Origin: Darksidea phi
Lineage: Eukaryota > Ascomycota > Dothideomycetes > Pleosporales > Lentitheciaceae
Reading direction: 5' to 3'
Assembly: GCA_030770425.1 (NCBI GenBank)
Contig: JASJFT010000061.1
Location: forward strand, 62,001-126,000
Length of the DNA stretch: 64,000 bases
A program made the translations under genes and the position numbers. This document shows, piece by piece, positions 21,958-32,567 of this stretch. A model generated the notes under the pieces. It was not told where the DNA came from. It ran no database searches and saw nothing but the letters and a program-made list of their open reading frames with translations. How positions within the stretch are numbered: the stretch's first letter is position 1; the number at the start of each line of letters is the position of its first letter.

Positions 21958-23199
21958 TTAAGTTTTCTTCGCTTTCTTCTTCGGGGGCTCACTAGCCTCA
22001 GCATCGATGCCCAGCTTCTCGATAAGATCGTCCCAAGAGCAGGTATCGATACCTTGAGCCGCGATCTTGTTGAGTTTATCGGGCCCAGCATTGATTCCGA
22101 GAACGACAAGTTCGACAGACTTGTTAAGCGTCTTCGCGAACTTGGCACCCTGTGCTTCAAGCACCTTCTGAGCAGACGAGCGAGTATGGCCATCGATCTC
22201 ACCGGTGATGAGCAGGGTTAAGCCATCAACGGAATCCGGCGCACTGCCAGCCTCGACGTTCGCGACCTTCTTTTCCGGGGCAACCTCGAGACCAAGCTTG
22301 TCGGCCAGGTCAGTCCACTCGATCGTTTCCAGACCGAGGTCTTCAATCTTGGACAACTTGTCCGGGCCGGCCTTGGTACCGAGAATTACGAGCTCGACTT
22401 GCTTGTTGAGAGATTTGGCAAATTCAGCTCCGGCCTCCTCGAGAATGGCTTGTGCCGCTTTGCGGTCATGGCCAGGAATGGTACCAGTGATAATGACTTT
22501 CTTGCCTTCGAGGAACTCCGGGTCGGAGCCATCGCCGCTGGGTTTGGCGGCTGGGGCAGGGGCAGCTTTGGCTTTGGAATTGGCTTTGGCGCTGGGCTTC
22601 GCAGGAGCTTTGGCAGGAGCCTTGGCTTTCTTCTTAGGCTTCTAAAAGATGGTCAGTTGATCTACTTTGGGATGATGTGGACGTGGAAGGCATGGTCGTT
22701 CTGCATGGTGTTGTGCGTTGTGATTCTTACCTCCTCTTCAGACTTAGGCTCGTCGTCATCCTCGTCCGCAGGTTCCTCAGCAACGTCTCCGCCGTCACCT
22801 TTAATCTCATCGATCACGTCATTCCACTGTCTTGACTCACAGCCCAGCTGCTCGATTTTCTCAAGCTATAGAAGTTAGAACTCCACTGAGGACAACGGGA
22901 AGTGTACAATGCCCCGACATAAATCTGGATACACTCTACCAAGTGAAGTGGCGATAGTGTCCACAGACTTGTCTTAGTAGCATAAGTGTGCGCACCTTCT
23001 TTTCGCCTGCGTTCTCGCCCAACACAACAAGTGTGACCTTTTTGTTCAGGCTCTTCTCAATAGTTGCGCCAGCATTAATCAAGATCTGCTCTGCGGCCTT
23101 GCGACCCATGCCATCAATCTCGCCAGTGATGATACATTTTTGACCGGCAAGCGCATCAGGACGGACGGAAATGGAGACGGTGTCTTTCTTGGGGGCCAT
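21958..23199 (-). CDS. Protein with three BRCT repeats
   Basis: Three exons on the minus strand, 23199-22996, 22865-22731 and 22641-21958, with introns of 130 and 89 nt, join in phase 0 to give 340 aa. Each BRCT repeat follows the same plan: a G-x-x-x-x-ITGEI/TI-G strand, then R-x-A-x-x-x-L-x-x-x-GA, then a conserved SLNK-VELVVLG-AG hairpin, then a final W-x-D-L helix (~15-95, ~165-245, ~255-330). Between the first and second repeats is an acidic stretch and a Lys/Ala/Pro-rich tract resembling a histone H1 tail. The C-terminus is PPKKKAKKT, a likely nuclear signal. The repeats resemble the BRCT class of RFC1, PARP and bacterial LigA, which binds DNA ends. No enzyme domain is attached. Function is unknown. 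Confidence 0.85.
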
Positions 23200-24262
23200 T
23201 GTTTCGATTGCTGTGCGACGTGCGGGAAATTAATTGCGAAAGTGGGGGAATAACAGCACAGAAAACGAACCGTGCAATGCGCAATTGCTTGAAGTAGAGG
23301 AAGACAAGGTAATTGTCGGAGAGGAATTGGGGAAGGTGAACGAGCGACGTCGCGAGTTTTTGTGGGCGCCTCCAAGCTCGTCTCGCTGCAGTCCGTCAGC
23401 AAAACGGAAGGAGCGTCCCAGGCAGCCACCACGCTGCCACGTGAGTCCGTGATTTTCAAGCGTGAGTCGTGACTGAAGCATGAAATTCTTGTAGTATTCT
23501 TGGTGACTGCCTGAAGATGGCCGGCAGCTTGGACGCGAATGGCAAAAAGGTCATCGCATCACACTGCCGATCGAGAATGCTGGCTGATCCAAGCCTGCGG
23601 GACCAAGTCTGCCTAGGCGCCTTGGAACACACTGCTTTGCTACCTATGTAATGAAGGACCGAATTGTACAGCTTCTATTTTGCAATATCCGCTGGATCCT
23701 CTCTAGATGGGCTTTCCCAACTGCTTCCTAAAACCTCAGCTTACTCGTACGGAAGAGCAATCGCATTAGCCGCACTAAAAAATGCGTACAGCGACATGAT
23801 TGGTTTCTACGCCTCCAGCGGGTCCAGGTGTGTTCTGCGGAATCGAGCAAAATATTGGTGATGCTTTCTAGACATTCCCTCCTACCAAGCTGCGAGTAGT
23901 TGTTAGCTAGTCAATTGTCGGCTTTAGTATACTGTGGGGGCTTTGGCCCACGTGATGGCTGTCGTAGGCGTCAACTCGCCGATATTGGACATCTGCACAA
24001 CTTTCAGCGCACTGTCCATAGCTATTCCTGAATCTGATCGTCTAAAATCTGTACAGTCGGATTGACTTGAGCCCTAGGTGCCGCGAGCGCGGTAGAGATC
24101 ATATGCCACGCCCTAAACAGTCAGTCGCAAGCACGCGCATTAGTACTCTAATCTCCAACTAACCTTTACTCACCGCAATGATACGTTGCTCACCCTTAAG
24201 TCCTTTACACCAACACAGCCTGCGCGTCGCACGACGTTCCAGTCGACGATCTCCTATCTAAA
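23200..24262. other. Intergenic, divergent promoters
   Basis: 1.06 kb between divergent BRCT and thioesterase genes. No feature beyond short random frames was found. Confidence 0.5.
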
Positions 24263-24907
24263 ATGACCTCGAACGAGCATCACAAAACCTTCGCATCTAT
24301 CAAATGGGCGATTCCTTTCCTCGAATCTCCAGATTGGTCCGTCCACCGCCGCACACGAGGTGCATCGTCCGAAGCCGATTCCGATTTCGATCGCTTCAAT
24401 CGCGACACAATAAGAAGCTACGACGGCGTGCAACACCGGGTCGAGTTGTACCAGAAACCCAGCCTAGGCTCTACGCTCGTTACTAGATCCATATCGCTAA
24501 ATAAATTCGGCCCTGGGCTGATGGGTTACCATACAATCTGTCACGGTGGCGCGGTCATGACAATGATGGATGAAGCGCTTGCATTCGCCACGATAGCAAA
24601 TGAAGCGGAAACTGCGGGAATAGGTATTGCTGCGTGGAGTAGTCTGGCCGGCGAGACTGCGGAAACGATGGTTGGGGCAGAGAGGCCCTTAGAGGAGGCG
24701 TTGAAAGGGTTTCTAGTTACGGCTCATTTGGACATGAAATTCCTCAAGCCCGTGTTTTGTCCAGGCGTAGTTGGGATCGAAGTAACGATGGTAGAGAACA
24801 AGGGGCATAGGATGAGGCTCCGGGGCATCATGAAAGATGGCGAGGGCGCGCCGCTGGTGAAAGCGGAAGGTTTATGGGTCAGAATAGGTGGCGGTGCGAA
24901 GATATAG
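24263..24907 (+). CDS. Hotdog-fold thioesterase (4HBT family)
   Basis: 214 aa, single exon. The hotdog core runs from about residue 85 to the end: GLMGYHTICHGGAVMTMMDE matches the family's HGG-x(5)-D/E helix motif, and the following strands (KGFLVTAHLDMKFLKPVFCP, GHRMRLRGIM) match its beta-sheet. The acidic residue after HGG serves as catalytic base in relatives, which hydrolyse acyl-CoA thioesters. An extra ~60 residues precede the core, and a stretch near 115-145 (AETAGIGIAAWSSLAGETAE) is longer than in bacterial members; fungal mitochondrial or cytosolic relatives have similar insertions. Substrate unknown. No signal peptide. Confidence 0.8.
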   Translation: MTSNEHHKTFASIKWAIPFLESPDWSVHRRTRGASSEADSDFDRFNRDTIRSYDGVQHRVELYQKPSLGSTLVTRSISLNKFGPGLMGYHTICHGGAVMTMMDEALAFATIANEAETAGIGIAAWSSLAGETAETMVGAERPLEEALKGFLVTAHLDMKFLKPVFCPGVVGIEVTMVENKGHRMRLRGIMKDGEGAPLVKAEGLWVRIGGGAKI

Positions 24908-25321
24908 CGACACTTAAATTTAGACGTCCTTGGACATCAGATCTCATATTGCATTCCTATGCATGCTGGTTTGATGCCGTGAGTTGATGGATATCAATTA
25001 CGCAAAAACGAGAGAGTGCACCTTCTGATAGCGACACTCAAGCATGTGTCAGTCACAGTATATACTTACAGACCGGTTCATAAAGCCTCCGTACCTCTTA
25101 AAGTATTGTGTACGATATTCTGTATGCGGCGCTAGGATGACCTGTCTCACACCACTACACAATGATGTGTTCTAAACAATACCATCACTTCTTTAAAATT
25201 GTTCGCGTACAGACGTATATAAACTCTCAGCCTCCCTACAGAGGAGACTCCCACCGTGCATATCCAAAACAAAAAAAATTTCGGTCTCAATTCACCCCAC
25301 TCCCGATCTGGACGAACCTCC
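24908..25321. other. Intergenic with promoter
   Basis: 414 bp between two plus-strand genes; TATA-like box at 25216-25223. Confidence 0.5.
25216..25223 (+). promoter_or_regulatory. TATA box of the 25322 gene
   Basis: TATATAAA, 99-106 bp before the ATG at 25322 and followed by a pyrimidine-rich tract (CTCAGCCTCCC). Confidence 0.45.
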
Positions 25322-26167
25322 ATGCCTAGCCCATGGGTTTCAAGATACTTGTCCCGTCACAACTATGCACCCAGCCATTCTAACTGGCCGCGCATGAGCC
25401 CACCGGAGATGTTTCTGACATCTCCTACTTCTCTGGGTGATGCCGATTCTATACATACCCTTCTGCACGCCTCCACATCATCGATTGAATCACCTCGCAT
25501 CCTCATAGCCGGTCAGGAGGAATTGAGTACTACGCTCACACCACAGCAGCTATACGAACTCTTACCAACACTACATGTATATATTGAGCCCTCAAATCCC
25601 GACCTCGCCATCCTTCCCGCTGACCGTGTAAGCTATATTGGCTTGAAGAAGGCCCTGCTCTGGCGCGAAGGTGATATTCAAATACCGAGGAAACAAGTGG
25701 AAAGTAGCGTATCCGAACTAGTGCAAATTTGTCAAGCCCTCGCTTTCCTAGGAAACAAACCTACAAGCTACTCACTCTGGCTGCTCAGCAGAATGGCGTT
25801 CTCGGCGATCAATGAAGGGCTTTGCTTGTCAGAGTACGAAGATGTATGGGCACTTCGCTCTCTCCCATTCACAGAACCCTTCATCAAATATATCGTTAAA
25901 CGACTGGCGCAAACGGAGATGGGTCTTAATAAAGCGATGAACCAGCCAGAGTTCGGATGGAGGCTCGATAACGATGAGGAGTTTAGGCAGGAGCATTATA
26001 CCACAGTAGAAATTATCTACTGGGTCAATAGAGAAAAGGGCTTGGCCGACGAGGTTAGGGATATGCGGGTGAAGCTTGCTCGGCAGCAAGGGAGGCGGCG
26101 ACGAGAAAGAAGCGTCGCAGTTAGCGCTTTGGATTTTACAGTGCAACTAAAGACTGTTTTGGAGTAA
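25322..26167 (+). CDS. Hypothetical protein, 281 aa
   Basis: No named family recognised. The open frame begins at a GTG (25256), but the first ATG, at 25322, follows the TATA box at a normal distance and is the preferred start. The protein has a Ser/Pro-rich N-terminus (~1-60) followed by a mixed folded region (LTPQQLYELLPTLHVYIEPS; ELVQICQALAFLGNKPTSYS) and a very basic stretch near the C-terminus (RQQGRRRRERS). No membrane segments. The folded-looking middle and the TATA box favour a real gene. It lies 319 bp outside the left inverted repeat of the NLR unit. Confidence 0.6.
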   Translation: MPSPWVSRYLSRHNYAPSHSNWPRMSPPEMFLTSPTSLGDADSIHTLLHASTSSIESPRILIAGQEELSTTLTPQQLYELLPTLHVYIEPSNPDLAILPADRVSYIGLKKALLWREGDIQIPRKQVESSVSELVQICQALAFLGNKPTSYSLWLLSRMAFSAINEGLCLSEYEDVWALRSLPFTEPFIKYIVKRLAQTEMGLNKAMNQPEFGWRLDNDEEFRQEHYTTVEIIYWVNREKGLADEVRDMRVKLARQQGRRRRERSVAVSALDFTVQLKTVLE

Positions 26168-26485
26168 CTCACCTGCAGGTTTGGCAACACTCTGTGCTTT
26201 CTCAAGGTAAAGGCGTCCGGTGCTGCCTTCGGTAGGGTTCGGCTGTTATTTAGAGGTTTGTTTCGTTATCGTAGCTTTCATGCTTTGCCTTTTTGTTCGA
26301 ATAATCAAACTGAATTACATGCATCAATCCGTAGCACCAACACCCTTTCATCTCTTCCTATCTCCTACATATACCTTCTCTGCTCAAACATATTGCACCT
26401 TCTGTTTTGTCTGTCACAGAGTGCTCTCTCGCGCTCCTAGTGGCATTCGTATTCTCTATATTTACTCTGCAATCTCTAGCACCTA

Positions 26486-26529
26486 ACGTCCATCCACGCG
26501 TAACGGAACAACCGCCGTAGCGGAATAAC
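26486..26529 (+). repeat. Left terminal inverted repeat
   Basis: Begins ACGTCCATCCACGCGTAACG. Sub-sites GTAACGGAACAAC (26500-26512) and GTAGCGGAATAAC (26517-26529) differ at two positions and are spaced 17 bp apart. TA lies immediately outside. The matching copy is at 32526-32565 in reverse orientation. Confidence 0.8.
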
Positions 26530-28244
26530 ATTGTCTTCATCACCACCTCATACATAGCAACGCCACTATATAGAGCCATGCATATTGCTTACTTGTAGAT
26601 AGGTTACTGCTATAAACATAGTTGGTCTCAAACTAGAAAATTACAGTAGTGTTGGGTTGTAGTTGAGGATTCTGTTCGTAGCATCCAGTCGCGCTATCGT
26701 TATTACCGGCGACGGAGGCTTTCAACGTGGTCTATCGCACGCTGCGAGTGGTTCTAGTAGCACGCCGCTTGTAGTAGGATGCAAAAGTGCGCGTGATATA
26801 CGAAAGTTGATGGAGGGTGTGGGCGGTGGTGCTCGCAGTGCTTGCTGTGCGTGCTATGCTGCGTCCTGGCCTGCTGAAGTGTGCAGCCAGGAGCCACAAG
26901 AGCCACACAGCCATATATTAATGTGACAAATGAGGGGTACTTTGACTTTCAGCAGCTGGAAAGCCCATGCGCATAACGAATATTCCTATGCTTCTATGAA
27001 AAGAATCTGTCGTAGCTCATTCCGAATCTCTATAATCTACTCTTCCCCCAAACTTACGTTTGCATCGTCGTCTCTAAGCCTGATTTGTACAGCGCCTTCT
27101 TTCGTGGCCTACTAGACCTCCCTCCTACGGCGCCAACATCAAGCCTTTATCATTCTAAAGTTTTGTAGAACGGCCTTGCGCGAACTCTAGAACCTCCGTC
27201 TCATGCCAGGAAGTCATTATCAGCCCTATGCGCGCAACGGGGCGCAATTTCATGCAGGGCCGCCGCGTCGATCGGTACCTCCGGCGGATCTAAACTAAGT
27301 ACTAATCTTTGCTAATAGGAGGCGACCCCGCACGTCTCACCTTATCCACCCGGTATGCGGCTGTACGGATCGTATAAGCGCTCGGAAAATTGCTGCATCC
27401 GACTCAGGATTAGGAGCGGTGTTAATACTAAAAGGGCTCGGCGCTTATTTAGTCAGCCAACGCGTCCTAACTGCTCGTACAACTTCGGATGCGGTCCAAC
27501 GCCTAGCGATACGTATAACATGAAGATACACTATTCACGTCGCCCTTAAGCCCCAAAATCCGCCGTTGTCCTCTCTGCTGATCGTCGAACGATAGACTTG
27601 GTTAAGCCCGCTAGCACCGGTTCCTAGACCAAGCAGCAGCCGAGATCTCGTCTCGGCTCGTTAAGGGGATACGATGAGATAGGATAGGTATAGGACAAGG
27701 TAGAATGGGGCGGCCCTAGAAATCGAAGCCTGCGCTTCGATAAGTGGGTTGAGTGTCACTGGCGCAACGCCGTCGTTGCAAGCGCACACGAAGGTGGAAA
27801 GGCCCTGTATATTTTGGTGATACAGCTATCGTACGGTCAAACGACAAGCGGCTCCTTACATGAGTATTTTAATCTCTTGGGCCGTAGAGACGTGCTCTAG
27901 TTTGACCTCTAAGGGTTATGCGGAGTTTTAAATTATTCATGTTCGTAAGGGATGAGTACTAGCAGAGCAGTGATGATGGCTATGCTTTGTAAGACTCTAT
28001 ACTATCTAGAGCTGCATACTGTATTCTTCTCCTAGCCATATCTACAGACCATCGCCTCCGGCGCAAAGGTCTAAGCCAGAACAGGTCGGCCGTCCTCCCT
28101 GCTAGCAGTGGCGATGTAATATACCACGTTGTCTTTCTAGCCGCTGCTTCAAGGTACGAATATGATGACGTATTATATGCCTAAGTCGTGCCACAAGATC
28201 CAAAAGGATAAGGAAGTGCAAATGAATTTGAACCTAGCGCATAG
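26530..28244. other. Non-coding left arm of the NLR unit
   Basis: 1.7 kb between the left inverted repeat and the NLR stop codon. It holds a perfect 8-bp hairpin at 27722-27741 (ATCGAAGC, 4-nt loop) and a palindromic stretch near 27640-27658, but no frame with a transposase, reverse transcriptase or other domain. Composition is patchy, with many short stops. Confidence 0.5.
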
Positions 28245-31200
28245 CTAGAACGCTGCCTGCCAAGACTCTAGGACTCTCTCAGATACAAGTCGGGAAGGAT
28301 GATCGAATCTGTAAACTATTTGTTTCCGTTGAACCACATACTCTAGTAGCTCCACCGCCTGCTTGACCTGTCCGTTGGCGTGGTATGCTCGTGCGAGCTC
28401 GTGCTGCGACGCTAGTCGATCGGGATGGTCGTCTGCGAGCACTTCTGCTTCGATCGCGACAATGCGTTCCAGCAGCTCCACCACCTGCTTGACCTGTCCG
28501 TTGGCTTGGTATGCTCCTGCGAGCTCGTGCTGCGATACTAGTCGATCGGGATGGTCGTCTGCGAGCACTTCTGCTATGATCGCGACAACGCGTTCCAGCA
28601 GCTCTACCGCCTGCTTGACCTGTCCGTTGGCGTGGTATACTACAGCGAGCTCGTGCTGCGACGCTAGTCGATCGGGATGGTCTTCTGCGAGCACTTCTGC
28701 TTCGATCGCGATAATGCGTTCTAGCAGCTCCACCGCCTGCTTGACCTGTCCGTTAGCTAGGTATGCTCCCGCGAGGTTATGCTGCGACATCAGTCGATGA
28801 GGATGGTCTTCTGCAAGCACTGTTGTTCGTATCTCAACAACGTGTTCGAGCATCCCGACTGCCTTCTTTATCTGTCCGTCTGCCTGGTACGCTCGCGCGA
28901 GCTCCTGTTGCGACATTAGTTGATCGGGATGGTCTTCTGCTTGTACTTCTATACGTATCGCGACAACGCGTTCCAGCAGCTTTACCGCCTGCTTGACCTG
29001 TCCGTTGGTGTAGTATGCTCGTGCGAGCTCGTGCTGCGACGCTAGTCGTGAGGGATGGTCTTCTGCGAGCACTTCTACTTTAATCGCGACAATGCGTTCC
29101 AGTAGCTCTACTGCCTGCTTGACCTGTCCGTTGGCGTGGTATGCTCGTGCGAGCTCGTGCTGCGTCGCTAGTCGTGAGGGATGGTCGTCTGCGAGCACTT
29201 CTACTTTAATCGCGACAACGCGTTCCAGCAGCTCTACTGCCTGCTTGACCTGTCCGTTGGCGTGGTATGCTCCCGCGAGCACGTGCTGCGACGCTAGTCG
29301 ATCGGGATGGTCTTCTACTTGCACTTCTGCTTCGATCGCGATAACGCGTTCCAGCAGCTCTACGGCCTGCTTGACCTGTCCGTTGGCTCGGTATACTCGC
29401 GCGAGCTCGTGCTGCGACGCTAGTCGATCGGGATGGTCTTCTGGGAGCACTTCTGCTATGATCGCGACAACGCGTTCCAGCAGCTCTTCTGCCTGCTTGA
29501 CCTGTCCGTTGGCTTGGTATGCTCGTGCGAGCTCGTGCTGCGACAGTAGTCGCTTCGAATCGCCCTTGTTGAGTGATTTCCTCTGCTCGTATGACTCCTC
29601 AAGCCATCCCACTGCTTCCCGGATCCTCCCGTCGACCTGTAGACATCGTCCTACCGAGAGACATAGCTCCGACCTCTCTTCCACCGAAGAGCCTTGCTTA
29701 TCGTCGAGCAGCCGCAGCGCGTGTGGTAGATATGCTCTCCATTTGGTCCGGTTCGCATAGTTGTCTGAGGGGAAAATGTCGGCTACATGCCGGATGCCCT
29801 TCTCCACCACCATTCTTATTCCGTCATGCTGCCTGACCCAGATCCGTGTCGCTAGATGCACTAGTCGATGCACGTCATACTCCTCTTCGTCCCCTCGTTT
29901 GGTTAGAAAAGAGTATGCACAGAGCGTGCCAATAGCGTCCGTCATCCGCACTTCGGACTGCACGCTCGGTAGAATAGACCGCGGTATCGCTTTCCACTCG
30001 ATGCATGACATAAACGACAGGAGATTCACAGCTACCTCATCGCGTGCGCGGATCTGACTAAACGACACCACCCACGTCGTAGCTACTGCGTTCGCCGTGC
30101 CTTTGTACCGTGTGTCGTCGCGGAACTCTCTGCTCATAAGCTCGACAAGGTCTAGCTCCGTATTCTGCAGCAGCCGCAAGTACTCCCGGATAGATATCCT
30201 GTTCCTGTTGAGGTAAGCAGCTGCCTGCGCGATCGCCAGAGGCAGGCACACCAGCTCGTCCAATAGGTCTGTTGTGGCGACATTGTCGCTGAGGAGCTCC
30301 TTCTTGATTAGCGATTTGGTCAAAAAGGTGGTTGCGTCTTGTCGGTCCATTGCCCCAAGCTCTAGCACATGGCTGCCCGTCAGCTCCCCTGCTACTTCTA
30401 GCGTACGTGTGGTGAACAAGGTCACACCTTCTTCGCTCTGTGGCAAGTAGTCGACAATGCCCTTCGATTGAGCACTGCCGAGAACAATGTCTGCATCGTC
30501 GGCATTATCGACTACCAACAGCCACTTGCCCGCCCGCGCTGCGCCCAGATGCCGCTTGAACTGTTCTTTCGCATCATCCTCGCCATCGGTCGCCTTAGGT
30601 ACGCCAAGCAGTCGTACCACTTCAGCGCACGCCTGCTCGAAGCTCTCTATGCTCAGCGCAGCCACCCAGAAGATGGACATCTCAGGCCAGCTCTCCTTCA
30701 CCGTATACGCGAACTGCAGCGCCACCTGCGTCTTGCCCGTCCCGCCGAGCCCGATAATCGACATCTTGTAGCACGCCCTGTCGACCATGAGCCTCTGCGT
30801 CAGCACGTCGAGCTCGCTCTTGCGCCCGACGAAGGACCGGTTAGGGAGGAACGGAATGGAGTAGGTTGCTTTCTCTATCGTACTATCAGCCATGCTGCAA
30901 CATAGAAACAGAATGGCTATACTAACTCCGTGTGCTCTGAATCGCCTCTTCAGCTGTCCGAGTGTTCGCTACGTCGGCTGGCGGGATTACTGTTAGCACC
31001 TCCTTCGCATACGCCGCCGCGATCCCCGCTGCGTACGGCTGCCATCTCTTGTTCTTGTGCGAGTCCGCGTAGTCGCAGATCCCGCGGACGACGAGGCAAG
31101 GGAAGCTGTTCATCAGGCCCGCCGCCTCCATCTCGAAGCAGAGCACTCCGCCGAGCTCCGCGCTGACCCTGTCTCGCTCCGCCGCGTTCTTCATCACCTG

Positions 31201-31902
31201 GTTTCCCGACGCGATCGTCCCGTAGTGAAACACCACCTCCTCGTCGCGCGGCTCCCGGTCTTCATGGCGATCTTTCTTACACCCCCCACACGTCTGCCCG
31301 CCCTCGTGGTCGTAGCCCGCGTCGAATAAGACATCTGGCCCTGTCTTGCTGCGTTGAAACTTGGGGATGCGCTCCACCAGCTTGCCCATATGCTCCGACA
31401 CCTTGCTCTTCCCTCGGAACTCGTTCGCCCGCACCCTCGCGATAGCGCTGAGCAGCACCTGCGGCGGCGCATTCAGCGACCCCGCCCGCTCGAACCCGCT
31501 CGCCGTCGCCTTGCCAGCGTCGTACTGCACCACCCCGCTGAACGTCTTGTCTGGTTGACTGACTACCACGTCCCCGAGCCTGATGTCCGCCGCTGCGCTA
31601 GGTACTCCTCCGCCGATGCCGACCATCAGCCCGAATCGTATTCCCTTGAACGTCGCCCTCATCTGGGTCGCTACGACCGCCGCAGGGTTGTGGCCGATGC
31701 GTCCCGCCGGCAGGCACACGATCGCGACATTGTGTCCTGCAATGGACCCCAGCGAGTACAGGTTCTCGTCGTTTTCGTCGTTGTGCTCAAGATCTTGGTG
31801 CTCTTCGTCCCGCATCTCCTGCGCCGCCGCCAGCTCAACCGGGAGCGCGCACACCCATCCTACCGTGTATTCCTCGCGGGGGAGCCGGGGCGACCGGGCC
31901 AT
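28245..31902 (-). CDS. NLR-type STAND protein: PNP-NB-ARC-TPR
   Basis: Two open frames on the minus strand, 31902-30922 (326 codons) and 30893-28245 (882 codons), are separated by only 28 bp. A 52-nt intron (30926-30875, GTTAGT...GATAG) would join them in phase into one 1,201-aa protein. N-terminus ~12-320: nucleoside phosphorylase-like domain (YTVGWVCALPVELAAAQEM, GIGGGVPS, GVLCFEMEAAGL, VVRGICDYADSHK). NB-ARC: P-loop GLGGTGKTQ (~367-375), Walker B KWLLVVDNADD, CLPLAIAQAAAYL, and VHRLVH in place of MHD. C-terminus: ten 42-residue TPRs. This is the classic fungal intracellular immune or incompatibility receptor plan, in which ligand binding to the repeats drives oligomerisation and the N-terminal domain acts as effector. 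The donor GTTAGT is weak, so two adjacent genes or a recent nonsense break are alternatives. The only recognisable gene inside the inverted-repeat unit. Confidence 0.88.
28290..29549 (-). repeat. Ten 126-bp tandem TPR-coding repeats
   Basis: Ten consecutive units of exactly 126 bp encode 42-residue TPRs of consensus LASQHELARAYHANGQVKQA followed by VELLERVVAIxAEVLAEDHP. Variation concentrates at a few positions (R/G/V after LA, the residue before NGQ, and those around AI-x-x-EV). An eleventh, truncated unit ends the protein. Near-identity of units (high internal conservation) in fungal NLRs is known to accompany repeat shuffling and diversifying selection. Confidence 0.9.
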
Positions 31903-32525
31903 TCGGAGTCGTTACGGCGGGAGGGGGCGAGAGAGAATAGACGAGGGAGTATAAAGTGAGAGCGATGGTTGAGAAGCCCTGGCGCTGCGGCGCAGGCAGA
32001 TGTGCGCTGCCGCTCAGCCTCATGGCGACTCTGGCAGGCTGGTCGGGCTGAGGTGCGGTCGTCATTTGCCTCGGCACACGGGGCGTGTTATCTAATGAAT
32101 ATATGGCGTATTGAAAGGACGGACTTATTTCAGCAAGGGTCGGTGATCGCTTTGATTGGATAGCTTTCGTTCGAGGTACCGACAGGGGTGGCGAACGCGC
32201 ATGAAATGCTTGCTACTCGCAGCCTTGCGGCTAAATAATTCTCCTTACCGATACTATTCGAGTCTTAGGCCTAGCTGCAGGCCCTTGATGAATTGTGAGA
32301 GCAGTAGATGCATTATAGTAGATCTCTTAAGAGCATCGCTCATTTTCGCCTTGTAAACGAGCATTTGTAATTAAGCAGGAAGGCTTTAACGTAAAGGTAA
32401 TTTTTACTTTTAATGCATGCTAGAGATAAAGAAGTAGCCGTAGCATAGAATACTATGAAAATAGTATATTATTTAGGAGGTGTACGGACTGCCTTTAGCT
32501 TCAAAGTCAAAGTATCGAATTTTTT
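31903..32525. other. Right arm and promoter of the NLR unit
   Basis: About 620 bp upstream of the NLR start, AT-rich toward the right inverted repeat (32370-32520). A 12-mer, AAAGTCAAAGTA at 32503-32514, occurs inverted at 26938-26949 in the left arm; this may be chance. No coding frame. Confidence 0.45.
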
Positions 32526-32565
32526 TCCCGTTACGGTGGTTGTTCCGTTACGGTTGGATAGACGT
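32526..32565 (-). repeat. Right terminal inverted repeat
   Basis: On the minus strand it begins ACGTCTATCCAACCGTAACG at 32565 and contains GTAACGGAACAAC (32551-32539), with TA immediately outside (32566-32567). Mismatches against the left copy include several C/T or G/A transitions. Confidence 0.8.
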
Positions 32566-32567
32566 TA

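Larger units (their letters stand above)
26486..32565 (-). mobile_element. 6.08-kb TIR-bounded unit carrying an NLR gene
   Basis: Inverted repeats of about 40 bp start at 26486 and end at 32565, matching at about 34 of the first 40 positions. Each is flanked on the outside by TA (26484-26485 and 32566-32567), as expected for a TA target-site duplication of the Tc1/mariner/pogo superfamily. Both ends contain a repeated sub-site close to GTAACGGAACAAC, a layout typical of transposase-binding ends. No transposase or its remnant was recognised inside; the only supported gene is the NLR on the minus strand. The unit could be a non-autonomous transposon that captured a gene, two independently inserted or deleted elements flanking it, or a larger element whose transposase was lost. 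Ends are seen directly; the mobile status is inference. Confidence 0.55.

Noticed and set aside
26938..26949. 12-mer TACTTTGACTTT inverted at 32503-32514 as part of a longer inverted repeat
   Set aside because: A 12-base match within two 6-kb stretches is expected by chance about once, and flanks do not align well.
28363..29760. Long plus-strand open frames of Ser/Cys-rich repeats opposite the NLR
   Set aside because: They are antisense reflections of the TPR-coding 126-bp repeats; the minus strand has the complete NLR domains.
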